From contig DATANR010000219.1 of the NCBI GenBank assembly GCA_036266155.1, forward strand, positions 1 through 14,911: a stretch of 14,911 bases of DNA, given 5' to 3'. Source of the DNA: SIAJ01 sp036266155 (lineage in GTDB: Bacteria > Planctomycetota > Planctomycetia > Gemmatales > Gemmataceae). This document shows, piece by piece, positions 1 to 7,036 of the stretch. Below the pieces are notes generated by a model that had not been told where the DNA came from, ran no database searches, and was given only the letters and a program-made list of their open reading frames with translations. Position numbers and translations under genes: made by a program. Every line of letters starts with the position of its first letter. Positions within the stretch are counted from its first letter, which is position 1.

Positions 1-2
1 CA

Positions 3-125
3 TACACCAAGCCGATGATCATCCGCCGCACCAATCGCTGGCTGCGGCGCAACGAGCTGGCGCGGTACTATCACCATCGCGCGCGTAACGCCATACCACC
101 ATTGAAGAACGAACAGCGACGGTAG
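3..125 (+). CDS. C-terminal end of an unknown protein (truncated by the window edge)
   Basis: The plus-strand frame starting at base 3 is open from the window edge to a TAG at 123-125 and encodes 40 residues rich in Arg, His and Tyr, with the motif RRTNRWLRRNELARYYHHRA. It ends directly against the stop of the convergent gene at 126, with no gap, which is how two real genes often meet. The composition looks like the basic tail of a DNA- or RNA-binding protein, but that is inference. I do not recognise the family. It would belong to the integrated element if the element reaches this far left. Confidence 0.4.
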   Translation, partial: YTKPMIIRRTNRWLRRNELARYYHHRARNAIPPLKNEQRR

Positions 126-689
126 CTAGACAGTAGAATTAATGAGTTCATCTTCTTCCCACTCTTGAGACACGCGTGCGAGCACCTCCTCGCTTGTCGT
201 GTCGTAGATAGTTGGATCCTGCGGGGGGAAAGTCCAACGGAGGCTGCCGGCATCTGCGGGCCGCGACCAAGACTTCAAGGTCCGCGAAACAACCCTAAAC
301 AGAGTGCCAAGCGCGAAACGGAGGGCCACCGAATTCGCGGAAAAGGGTTCGTAGTCGATCGGTACCCAACGGTACATGAAGTCCGTTTCCATCTCGCTCG
401 CAATAGAGAACGCTCTCGGCGTCTTGAGCAACGCAAGTTCAGTTTCGGGCACCAGCGAGCTGTGGCAAGCCCAATCCCAGATCGCTTCCCGGCACCGGGT
501 AAATGCCTCTTCGGATCGGTGTCGGCGATTGGTGGCCCGGTAGAGCTTCAATACCCTCTCGCGCAGGTTTTCAAGCACCTCTGGAGTCTCAACCTCGACG
601 GCGCGCAAGAACCGATGTTGTTCACGCGACCGATCCTTGCCAAAGGTGTAGTCACCGAAGCTCGCGTCGAGATCGTGCCGGCTGCGCAT
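126..689 (-). CDS. Hypothetical protein, 187 aa, in the integrated element
   Basis: This is a 187-residue soluble protein with no signal peptide or membrane segment. The start is well supported: TGAGG lies 7 bases before the ATG at 689. The first 70 residues are charged and probably helical (FLRAVEVETPEVLENLRERV). The middle is rich in Trp and aromatic residues (EAIWDWACHSS; DFMYRWVPIDYEPF), and the C-terminal tail is acidic (SQEWEEDELINSTV). I recognise no family or catalytic motif. Its stop abuts that of the plus-strand fragment ending at 125. It sits between the window edge and the excisionase/integrase pair, so it is most simply read as cargo of the tRNA-integrated element. Being real is likely; function is unknown. 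Confidence 0.65.
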   Translation of the reverse strand: MRSRHDLDASFGDYTFGKDRSREQHRFLRAVEVETPEVLENLRERVLKLYRATNRRHRSEEAFTRCREAIWDWACHSSLVPETELALLKTPRAFSIASEMETDFMYRWVPIDYEPFSANSVALRFALGTLFRVVSRTLKSWSRPADAGSLRWTFPPQDPTIYDTTSEEVLARVSQEWEEDELINSTV

Positions 690-760
690 CGGTGTCCCTC
701 AGATGTTTCGATTCGATTGCAGTCGACCAGCCATGTTGGAAAACGCCGAACTATTGTAGG

Positions 761-778
761 GGCGTCCCGAGTGACGCC
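761..778. promoter_or_regulatory. Short inverted repeat upstream of the excisionase-like gene
   Basis: GGCGTC at 761-766 and GACGCC at 773-778 form a perfect 6-bp inverted repeat around a 6-base centre. It lies between the divergent start of the 187-aa gene (689) and the start of the HTH gene (934). Its position would suit an operator for either gene, but a repeat this short can arise by chance in GC-rich DNA. I see no convincing -35/-10 pair next to it. Confidence 0.2.
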
Positions 779-933
779 AGCGTGATTGTTTGCGGGCGAC
801 CTTCGAGATCAAGGCTGATTGCATCCGTGTCGAGCCTTCGGCGTGCCGCCCAGACCATGACAAGCAGTGCGCCCTGACCCTCTCGATTGAAACCCGCCGT
901 CCCCGCTTAGTTGGCCACGTGCTGGACGAACTG

Positions 934-1218
934 ATGGACTTCTTAACCCCCGCGCAGATCGCTGCGAAGTACCCGGTCAGCCGCTCCACGGTTTACGCGG
1001 CGTGCCAGGCGGGTCTTCTTGCCTACTACCGTCTGCCCTGCCGAAAGGGAACTAGGGGAAAACTCTTGGTTAAGGAGAGTGACTTCTTGCTCTGGGTTGA
1101 GCGGCACCGGCAAGAAGCGCAGGTCCAGACGGCCCCGGTCACAATCCACACAAGGCTCGCCCATATCAAGCTGTCGCCCGCTTCGCCTGGGAAAGCAGAA
1201 AGGCCGGGTTCTGGGTGA
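934..1218 (+). CDS. Excisionase-like helix-turn-helix DNA-binding protein
   Basis: The 94-residue product begins MDFLTPAQIAAKYPVSRSTV and carries a MerR/excisionase-type winged HTH over about residues 2-60: recognition-helix region AAKYPVSRSTVYAACQAG, then a wing, then KESDFLLWVERH, which closes the domain. The C-terminal 35 residues look disordered. Proteins of this type bind DNA and either set the direction of tyrosine-recombinase reactions or repress element genes. The open frame runs back to 790, but the upstream 48 residues look unlike the domain, so I start at ATG 934. A GTG at 919 is the other option, and the ribosome binding site is weak for both. The last 53 bases overlap the 3' end of the convergent integrase gene. 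The pairing with the integrase supports an Xis-like or regulator role. Confidence 0.75.
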   Translation: MDFLTPAQIAAKYPVSRSTVYAACQAGLLAYYRLPCRKGTRGKLLVKESDFLLWVERHRQEAQVQTAPVTIHTRLAHIKLSPASPGKAERPGSG

Positions 1219-2176
1219 GGTGTTGGTAGGTACGGGCGAGGGTGCTTGGGTCCCGATGGCCCATAAGGATGGCGACTGTCAAAGCATCCACCCCACGGGC
1301 CAACGCGTGGTTTGCCCACGAATGGCGAAGGACGTACAGGCAATACTTCACTCCCAATTTTTTTTGGATCCGAATGAAACCGCAGTTTACCGAATCAGTC
1401 TGCCACGGGCGGCCCTCCGTGTTGCGAAAGATTGGCCCTTCCGGATTCAGAACCATGAGCCGCTTTGTGATTTCCAGAGCCGTGTCCGTCAAGTACACGA
1501 CACGCGGCCAAATCTCCCCCTTCGATTCATTCGGCGGAAACACCCACCGGCAGTTGCCAACATCCACGTGCCGCGCCTCGACCGCTAACGACTCCTGCGG
1601 TCGGCACCCGGTTTCCCAAGTGACCATCAACAGGTCTCGGAACTGCTGCTGCTTCACCACCGATAGCATCTTGGCGAACTCTTCCGGTGACACGACCTTG
1701 GTACGCTTTCCAGGGCGAGCCTTCTCAAAGTCGGCGATCGGGTTCTTATCGACGTACCCTTTCGTGAGTGCCCACCTGAACGCCCGTTGGACTGCTCGCG
1801 CCATTCCGTGCTTTGTCCCCGACTTCCAATCTGGATTTGCGGCGAGCCACTGGTCGATGTGGAAATGCTTTAAGCCGAACGCGGGCAACTCGGCCCCGAC
1901 GTGCCTGGCGAACAACTCCAATCGCCACCGATACCACTCGTAGGTTTCTGGAGCTCGGTGCTCCTGGCACCAGCCGAGGAAGGTATCGAGGACGTTGACG
2001 ACGGAGATGGATCTCGATGAGAGGGTTGGACTTTGCTGCGGCGGTGTCGCCATTACCTCGTGGTAGCGACGGAACGCTTCTTCTTTGTCTGGGCCGAGGT
2101 TGTATTGCTTGCCGCCGATCTGGACCTTCCAGACCGAACGGGACTTGAGGAAGTATGGCTTCGGGAAGTGTGGCAC
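1166..2176 (-). CDS. Tyrosine recombinase / phage-type integrase
   Basis: This 336-residue protein has an N-terminal arm-binding-like segment (residues 1-45, FPKPYFLKSRSVWKVQIGGK), a SAM-like core-binding domain (about 55-160) and a catalytic domain (about 165-330). Catalytic positions seen are Arg192 (TGCRPQE), Lys219 (NESKGE), Arg284 (LRHSWANHA), His307 (MGHRD) and the nucleophile Tyr317 (ARTYQHL). The position three residues before Arg284, usually His, is Tyr281. It cuts and rejoins DNA at short attachment sites. The frame is open to a GTG at 2221, but a GTG at 2176 has GGAGG 7 bases upstream and starts VPHFPKPYF, so I choose 2176. It lies on the 3' side of tRNA-Arg on the same strand, with an excisionase-like gene convergent to it: a complete integration module. 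Confidence 0.92.
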   Translation of the reverse strand: MPHFPKPYFLKSRSVWKVQIGGKQYNLGPDKEEAFRRYHEVMATPPQQSPTLSSRSISVVNVLDTFLGWCQEHRAPETYEWYRWRLELFARHVGAELPAFGLKHFHIDQWLAANPDWKSGTKHGMARAVQRAFRWALTKGYVDKNPIADFEKARPGKRTKVVSPEEFAKMLSVVKQQQFRDLLMVTWETGCRPQESLAVEARHVDVGNCRWVFPPNESKGEIWPRVVYLTDTALEITKRLMVLNPEGPIFRNTEGRPWQTDSVNCGFIRIQKKLGVKYCLYVLRHSWANHALARGVDALTVAILMGHRDPSTLARTYQHLTQNPAFLLSQAKRATA

Positions 2177-2220
2177 GAGGGATCCTCCGTTAGCAGCGAC
2201 GCCACGGAAGGCTTCTTGCA

Positions 2221-2249
2221 CCCCGCTGGTGACCTAAACACCAGCGGGG
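2221..2249. terminator. Strong hairpin between the integrase and tRNA-Arg
   Basis: CCCCGCTGGT at 2221-2230 and ACCAGCGGGG at 2240-2249 form a perfect 10-bp stem with a 9-base loop. On the plus strand it is followed by TTTCTCG, so it best fits a weak intrinsic terminator for plus-strand transcription. On the minus strand it lies between the tRNA and the integrase start and may limit read-through from the tRNA promoter. It could instead be a structured part of the attachment region. Confidence 0.5.
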
Positions 2250-2250
2250 T

Positions 2251-2272
2251 TTCTCGTACCAAGTTCTCGTAC
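2251..2272. repeat. Two 9-bp direct repeats next to the attachment region
   Basis: TTCTCGTAC occurs at 2251-2259 and again at 2264-2272, with a 13-base period, in the 71 bases between the hairpin and the tRNA 3' end. Tyrosine recombinases often bind short direct repeats (arm sites) flanking the crossover site, so these are candidates. Two copies of nine bases is modest evidence. Confidence 0.35.
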
Positions 2273-2320
2273 AGGGCAGAAAGTTCGGGGTTAGTCGTCC
2301 GAAAACCCCTTGTTTTCCAG

Positions 2321-2345
2321 TATCCGCGACAGGATTTGAACCTGT
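2321..2345. other. Probable attachment site (tRNA 3' end)
   Basis: Integrases encoded just beyond a tRNA 3' end usually recombine within the last part of that tRNA, leaving the tRNA intact and a copy of its 3' end at the far end of the element. The T-arm/acceptor region here is the expected core. I find no second copy of this segment in bases 1-2320, so the far end would lie to the left of the window. The exact crossover cannot be seen. Confidence 0.45.
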
Positions 2346-2394
2346 AACCTTCGGCTCCGGAGGCCGACGCTCTATCCAGTTGAGCTACGCGGAC
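2321..2394 (-). tRNA. tRNA-Arg (anticodon CCG)
   Basis: The minus strand folds into a full 74-base cloverleaf. Acceptor stem GTCCGCG pairs with CGCGGAT (first pair G-U), with discriminator A. The D stem is GCTC/GAGC with a 9-base loop containing GG. The anticodon stem is TCGGC/GCCGA with loop CTCCGGA (anticodon CCG, reading CGG Arg codons). The variable loop has 5 bases, and the T arm is ACAGG-TTCAAAT-CCTGT. CCA is not encoded. The 3' end faces the integrase and is the probable integration target. Confidence 0.96.
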
Positions 2395-2407
2395 GTGAGT
2401 GCTTGTG

Positions 2408-2435
2408 ATTATAACCCACACGCACTGTGAGTCTA
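2408..2435 (-). promoter_or_regulatory. Promoter of tRNA-Arg
   Basis: On the minus strand a perfect -10 box TATAAT lies at 2408-2413, and TAGACT, 4 of 6 bases matching TTGACA, lies 16 bases upstream at 2430-2435. The -10 box is 13 bases before the first tRNA base, which suits a start a few bases ahead of the mature tRNA. Confidence 0.65.
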
Positions 2436-2444
2436 CAGGGCGGA

Positions 2445-4133
2445 CTACTTCTTTGTCTTCTTGCCGTTGATCTCATCCCACGGCCGTACGCCGGCGCGCT
2501 TAGACCAGGCTTCCCAAGCGGCGGCCAGTTCGCTGACCTTCGCCGGTTCCTTAGCCGCCCAATCGTGAGCTTCCGGTCGGTCGGCGTCGATGTCATACAG
2601 TTCCCACTCCTTGTCGTGCTTCGACACGAGCTTCCATTTGCCTTGGCGAACCGCTTTGTTGCCTTCGTGCTCCCAGAAAATCGGGTTCCTGCGCTCGATT
2701 GCTTTGCCATTAAAGGTTGGTCGCAAGCTCACGCCTTCCAGCGGCGGCGCTCCGTTCTTGTGCGTCGCGCCCGCGAGGTCGACGCATGTCGCCATCAAGT
2801 CGATCAGGTGGCCAGGGTCGCGGATGAGCTGACCGTGTCGATCGCTCGCGATGCCCTTGGGCCAGTGAGCGATGAGCGGCGTGCTGATGCCGCCTTCGTG
2901 GACCCAGTGCTTATACTCGCGGAACGGCGTGTTGCTGACGTTTGCCCAGCCTTGCCCGTAGGCGACGTAGGTGTCCGGCCCGCCTGGCATCGCCTTGGGG
3001 CCCATGCGTATCGGATAGCCGTCGCGCGTCTGCGGCGGAACGCTGGCCGGCGGCAACAGGGCTTCCGGCTTGAGCGGCGGAAACGTTGGCTTCTCCGGCC
3101 GGTCGATATTCGGATGATCCGTGTTGCCCGTGCGGCCCATCGGCTCGGCACAGCCGCCGTTGTCCTGGAGGAAAAGGATCAGCGTGTTGTCGAACTGCCC
3201 GTTCCGCTTCAGCTCGGCGACGATGCGGCCGACACCCTGATCCATGCGGTCGATCATGGCGGCATAGACCTCCATGCACGCGGCCTCCCAGCGCTTGTCG
3301 GGCACCTTGTCCCAGTTACCGGCGGTTGGCGCCAATCCTTGTTTCGAATCGATCAGGCCGAGTTTTCCCGCGTTTTCGAGCCGAGCCTTGCGAATCGGTT
3401 CGTAGCCCGCGTCGTACTTGCCGCGATATTTGGCCACATCCTCGGGCAACGCATGCATCGGCCAGTGGGCGGCCGTGTAAGCGACATACATCAAGAATGG
3501 TTTATCCTTGTAATCCTTCGCATGGTCGGCGAGGAAGCGCGTCGCGTGATCCGAGATCGCGTCGGTGTAGTAGTAAGTCGCGGGCTTGTACTCCGGGTCA
3601 GCGAAGGGCGAGATGGCCTTATTATCGCGCGTCAATGTGGCCGGGTCATAGAAGCTGCCGGCACCGTGAATGGTGCCGTAATAACGGTCGAAGCCGCGCT
3701 GCAACGGCCAGTTGTGATTGTCCGCGGTCGGCCCCGCGAAGCGCGTCACGTGCCATTTGCCCAACGCATAGGAACGATACCCCGCGGGCTTCAGGGCCTC
3801 GGCGATCGTCGGCGTCTTGAGATTGAGGTCGCCGCGATAGCCATCGGACCCCTTGTCATCCATCATGTGCCCGACGCCGGCCTGATGCGCATACATGCCC
3901 GTGAGCAGGCTTGCCCGCGTCGGGCAACAGCGTGCGGTGTTGTAGAACTGCGTAAAGCGAAGGCCCTTGGCCGCCAAGGCGTTGAGGTTCGGCGTGTGAA
4001 TCTCGCCGCCATAGCAGCCGAGGTCGGTGAAGCCCATGTCGTCCGACAGGATGATGACGATGTTCGGCTTGTCGGCGGCGAGGGCCGGAGCAACGCAGGC
4101 GAGGAGTAAGATTGCAACGCGGGAGAGGGACAT
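2445..4133 (-). CDS. Secreted sulfatase (arylsulfatase-type, formylglycine-dependent)
   Basis: This 562-residue sulfatase hydrolyses sulfate esters, probably on polysaccharides or aryl sulfates, outside the cytoplasm. It has a signal peptide at residues 1-19 (SLSRVAILLLACVAPALA). Metal and active-site motifs follow in order: NIVIILSDDMG (Asp31, Asp32); the sulfatase signature CCPTRASLLTG, with Cys69 the residue converted to formylglycine in C-x-P-x-R; GKWH (125-128); AAHWPMH (His223); and QDNGG (Asp324, Asn325). The C-terminal subdomain contains KWKLVSKHDKEWELYDI, typical of family members. The length is usual. The frame is open to a GTG at 4166, but the ATG at 4133 has GGAG 8 bases upstream and starts the signal peptide directly. 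The exact substrate cannot be read. A maturase (FGE or anSME) must act from elsewhere in the genome. Confidence 0.95.
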   Translation of the reverse strand: MSLSRVAILLLACVAPALAADKPNIVIILSDDMGFTDLGCYGGEIHTPNLNALAAKGLRFTQFYNTARCCPTRASLLTGMYAHQAGVGHMMDDKGSDGYRGDLNLKTPTIAEALKPAGYRSYALGKWHVTRFAGPTADNHNWPLQRGFDRYYGTIHGAGSFYDPATLTRDNKAISPFADPEYKPATYYYTDAISDHATRFLADHAKDYKDKPFLMYVAYTAAHWPMHALPEDVAKYRGKYDAGYEPIRKARLENAGKLGLIDSKQGLAPTAGNWDKVPDKRWEAACMEVYAAMIDRMDQGVGRIVAELKRNGQFDNTLILFLQDNGGCAEPMGRTGNTDHPNIDRPEKPTFPPLKPEALLPPASVPPQTRDGYPIRMGPKAMPGGPDTYVAYGQGWANVSNTPFREYKHWVHEGGISTPLIAHWPKGIASDRHGQLIRDPGHLIDLMATCVDLAGATHKNGAPPLEGVSLRPTFNGKAIERRNPIFWEHEGNKAVRQGKWKLVSKHDKEWELYDIDADRPEAHDWAAKEPAKVSELAAAWEAWSKRAGVRPWDEINGKKTKK

Positions 4134-4326
4134 GGTGACGGCTCCAGGGCGGAACCAACGTACCACACTTGGCTCAACAACGAAAGTGGCTCGTCCCTAC
4201 AACCGGCCTTGATGACACGTTCGTCACTTCCGGACAGTCCAAACGTCCCATCTAAACCGATCCGTCTCGCCGCACCGATGAAAGCAGGCCGATAATGACT
4301 CCGACATCGTCAAGGAGGACGAGCCC

Positions 4327-5535
4327 ATGCGGCCGCGAACGATTCTGCGCAAGGTGCTGGTTGTAGCGGTTGTGCTAACGGCCAGCTCCTTCGCGGTTGC
4401 ACAGGACGTCGCGGGCCCGACGATCTTTGGGCGCGCTGAGTTCCTGCGCTGGACGATCCAGGACGCGCCTGTCCCCTTCGCCTTGCTATCCACGACCAAC
4501 GCGGCGGGAACGAACTCCGAAGTGCTGATCGGCGGTCAGCCGGTCGGCATGGGCACGCTGCCGGGCGCGCGATTCAATGGTGGCATCTGGTTTGATCCAA
4601 CCGTTGGTGTCGAAGCCGGCGGATTCTTCCTCGATCGCGCCTCGCGCTTTGACCTCTTCACCGATGACACGGGCAACCTGCGTTTCGCGCAGCCTTACAT
4701 CAATGCGTTGAACGGTTTGCCGGCTCTGCGCTACTTATCCGGCCTCGGCCAAGTTACTCCGAGCCGCGTTGTCTTCATTCCCGACAGCGAGCGAACAATC
4801 ACGATCCCCGGCATCAACCTGCCCGGTTCGACTGCCGTCGTCGGCTTTGCCAATCGCAGCACGCTGTGGGGCACTGACGTCAACGGCATGTATGGCGTCG
4901 GCGCGGGCGGCTTCCGCGCCGAGCTCCTGGCCGGAGCGCGTTATTTGCAACTCGACGAGCAAATGGTGCTCGAGGCCGCGTCGCTCAAAGCGCCGGCCGT
5001 CGCGGGCGATCTGTTCACGACGACCGATTCGTTCACGACGCGCAACGAATTCTACGGCGGCCAGGCCGGCGTTCGCTTCGTCTTTGGCGGCGTCGGCGGA
5101 TTCCTAGAAGTGACCGGCAAGTTCGCGGCCGGCACAATGCTCGAACAGGCCGACACCGCCGGCTCACTGAAGACAACCACGTTCGATCCGACCAAGCCGC
5201 CGGCACTCTACGCGGGCGGCATGTACGCCCAGCACAGCAACGTCGGCACGACGAATGCGACGCGCTTCGCCACCGTTTCCGAAGCCCAGGTCAACGGCGG
5301 CTTTCAGTTCGGCCCGGTCCGCGCCTTCGCGGGCTATTCGATCCTTTATGTGAGCAGCGTCGCCCGGCCCGGCAACCAGATCGACCCCGCGATCAACCCG
5401 AACCAGAGCGAAGCGATCACGAAGAGCGGCACGCCGCCGGGCATTGGCAATGGCCCCGCGTCGCCGGCACGCTCGATCAACTCGTCGTCGTTCTGGGCCC
5501 AGGGGGTCAACTTCGGGCTGGAACTGCGGTATTGA
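4327..5535 (+). CDS. BBP7-type outer-membrane beta-barrel protein
   Basis: This 402-residue exported protein has an N-terminal signal peptide (RKVLVVAVVLTASSFAVA, cleavage near residue 25). The mature part has alternating hydrophobic/polar strands and many Gly and aromatic residues. It begins with FGRAEFLRW and ends with FWAQGVNFGLELRY, an aromatic C-terminus usual for outer-membrane barrels. Features recognised from the planctomycete BBP7 family include the FNGGIWFDPTVGVEAGGFFL segment, the GTDVNGMY segment, GFRAELLAGARYLQLDE, and C-terminal VNGGFQFGPVRAFAGYSILY. Its role is probably structural or pore-forming in the outer membrane; no substrate is known. The start is firm: AGGAGG at 4313-4318, 8 bases before the ATG. 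It is divergent from the sulfatase, with about 190 bases between the two starts, so the two could share control. Confidence 0.85.
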   Translation: MRPRTILRKVLVVAVVLTASSFAVAQDVAGPTIFGRAEFLRWTIQDAPVPFALLSTTNAAGTNSEVLIGGQPVGMGTLPGARFNGGIWFDPTVGVEAGGFFLDRASRFDLFTDDTGNLRFAQPYINALNGLPALRYLSGLGQVTPSRVVFIPDSERTITIPGINLPGSTAVVGFANRSTLWGTDVNGMYGVGAGGFRAELLAGARYLQLDEQMVLEAASLKAPAVAGDLFTTTDSFTTRNEFYGGQAGVRFVFGGVGGFLEVTGKFAAGTMLEQADTAGSLKTTTFDPTKPPALYAGGMYAQHSNVGTTNATRFATVSEAQVNGGFQFGPVRAFAGYSILYVSSVARPGNQIDPAINPNQSEAITKSGTPPGIGNGPASPARSINSSSFWAQGVNFGLELRY

Positions 5536-5640
5536 CACGGCCTTGGGATGAGTGATGGCCGCAGCGATGCGCCGACAAACGTAGGGCACGAGCGAACAAT
5601 AGCGAGCCCGCGCGGACGATTCATTTCACTCGAAATTGAG

Positions 5641-5673
5641 AGATGGTCAAATACACACCGGGGTTGGCCATCT
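5641..5673. terminator. Hairpin downstream of the BBP7 gene
   Basis: AGATGGTCAA (5641-5650) pairs with TTGGCCATCT (5664-5673) over 10 bp with one G-U, around a 13-base loop, and is followed by TTGAC. It lies about 105 bases after the barrel gene. It lacks a clear T tract, so a terminator role is only probable. The remainder of the gap before the ATPase gene holds nothing else I can name except the short repeat at 5729-5750. Confidence 0.35.
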
Positions 5674-5728
5674 TTGACTTGCGTTTTCGCGCACATGCCA
5701 ATACCAGGAGGGGAGTTGGGTTGAAAAA

Positions 5729-5750
5729 GCGCTAATCTCACTTCTAGCGC
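5729..5750. promoter_or_regulatory. Inverted repeat upstream of the RepA-like ATPase gene
   Basis: GCGCTA (5729-5734) and TAGCGC (5745-5750) form a perfect 6-bp inverted repeat with a 10-base centre, 58 bases before the ATPase start. TTGAAA at 5721-5726, a fair -35 box, adjoins it, but no good -10 box follows. It may be an operator. Confidence 0.25.
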
Positions 5751-5808
5751 CAACAGCCCACAAAACTGCTCGATCGGCACCTCTCACTCTCACTATGGAG
5801 CAAGCGTC

Positions 5809-6945
5809 ATGATTCCAACAACTCCCATCCCCGCGATCGCGATTCGTCCGGAGGTCGTGGCTTGGTTGTGGCCGGCGTTTATTCCCCTCGGCAAGCTCAC
5901 GATTCTCGATGGCGACCCCAATCTCGGCAAATCGCTCATCACCGTCGACATCGCCGCTCGGCTTTCGCGCGGCCAAATGCTCCCCGATGGCGCTCCCGGC
6001 CGTGCAGCGGCTCGCGCTCTGATCATTCAAGCGGAGGACGGCACCGCCAACACACTCGTGCCGCGTCTGTTGGCCGCCGGCGCGGACCTTAACCACGTTT
6101 TCTTTTTGCCCGACGATGCGACGCGCTTGTTCCGGCTGCCGCGCAACTTGAGAACGCTGGAACGCGCCATTCGGTCCACGGGCGCCGAGTTGATTGTCAT
6201 CGATCCGTTGGTCGCTTTTCTGCAAGCAGGCTACTACACGGGCAGCGACCAGATGATGCGCCGCGTCCTGGCCCGGTTGACCGCGGTCGCGGAGCGATTG
6301 GGCGTGGCAATCGTGCTGGTGCGCCATCTGAATAAGACGGCCGGACAGCGAGCGCTCTATCGCGGCGGCGGGTCGATCGGCATTGTCGGCCTCGCGCGCT
6401 CGGCGCTCTTGGCGGCGAACCATCCGGCAGACGATGGCCGAAAAGTCCTGGCGACGCTCAAGACGAACCTGGGCCCCGCGCCGCGTGCGCTCACCTATCG
6501 CATCGTCGGCACGGAATCGGGCACGGCCCGCATCGAATGGCTCGAACCAATCGCCCTCACGGCCGACGAAGCCCTGTCGCCGGACGATGAACCGAAATCG
6601 GAGCTGGCGATCGTCGTCGCATCCGAATGGTTGGTCGCGACATTGAAGGACGGCCCGCGGCCGGCCACCGAAGTCATCGCTGCCGCCCTCGCCGCGGACA
6701 TCAGCGAGAAGACCCTACAGCGGGCCAAAGAACAAGTGCGCGTCGAAAGCAAGCTCGTCGCCGACAAGCAAACCGGCGTCAAGCGCTGGTTGTGGAAACT
6801 TTGGAAGCCGCCGTTCGACATGCCGGAAATGCCGTGGGAAACCGAAGGTTGGGACCCGACGCCGAAGGCTGAGACGGCGCCGCCCAAGAAGCGAACGCGA
6901 CGTGAGGCGAAGCAAGATGGGACGCCGGCGTCGCCGAGTGCGTAG
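5809..6945 (+). CDS. RepA-like AAA ATPase (AAA_25 / RecA-fold helicase type) with C-terminal winged-helix-like region
   Basis: This 378-residue protein has a RecA-fold ATPase domain: Walker A GDPNLGKS (35-42, Lys41), QAEDG (74-78), Walker B ELIVIDPL (127-134) and sensor segment VLVRHLNK (169-176), followed by RALYRGGGSIGIVGLARSAL. Residues about 265-332 form a winged-helix-like region (ASEWLVATLKDGPRPATEVI, then EKTLQRAKEQ and RWLWKLW). The last 45 residues are a proline/lysine/arginine-rich tail. Relatives are hexameric replicative-type helicases of plasmids and integrated elements, often beside a primase. No primase or origin-like iterons are visible here, so it stands alone. GGAG 8 bases before the ATG supports the start. 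Substrate and partner are unknown. It could be a leftover replication gene of an old element or a host DNA-maintenance protein. Confidence 0.85.
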   Translation: MIPTTPIPAIAIRPEVVAWLWPAFIPLGKLTILDGDPNLGKSLITVDIAARLSRGQMLPDGAPGRAAARALIIQAEDGTANTLVPRLLAAGADLNHVFFLPDDATRLFRLPRNLRTLERAIRSTGAELIVIDPLVAFLQAGYYTGSDQMMRRVLARLTAVAERLGVAIVLVRHLNKTAGQRALYRGGGSIGIVGLARSALLAANHPADDGRKVLATLKTNLGPAPRALTYRIVGTESGTARIEWLEPIALTADEALSPDDEPKSELAIVVASEWLVATLKDGPRPATEVIAAALAADISEKTLQRAKEQVRVESKLVADKQTGVKRWLWKLWKPPFDMPEMPWETEGWDPTPKAETAPPKKRTRREAKQDGTPASPSA

Positions 6946-7036
6946 GCGGTGGCCATGCGTTGGACAATAACAGCGACACCGTTCGCCCCTCTGCTCGTAC
7001 GGCCTTGAAGTACAATTGCGGTGAAAGTGGTGTCCC

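Noticed and set aside
790..933. 48 extra N-terminal residues of the excisionase-like protein
   Set aside because: The HTH domain starts directly after the ATG at 934, and the upstream part is Cys/Arg-rich with no likeness to the family.
2177..2221. Integrase start at GTG 2221
   Set aside because: That start lies inside the hairpin and lacks a ribosome binding site, while GTG 2176 has GGAGG at the right distance and the usual family N-terminus.
2427..4109. 560-codon plus-strand open frame opposite the sulfatase gene
   Set aside because: It is the antisense shadow of a GC-rich gene. The minus-strand product has a signal peptide and full sulfatase motifs, while the plus-strand product has a composition rich in Arg and Val and no domain.
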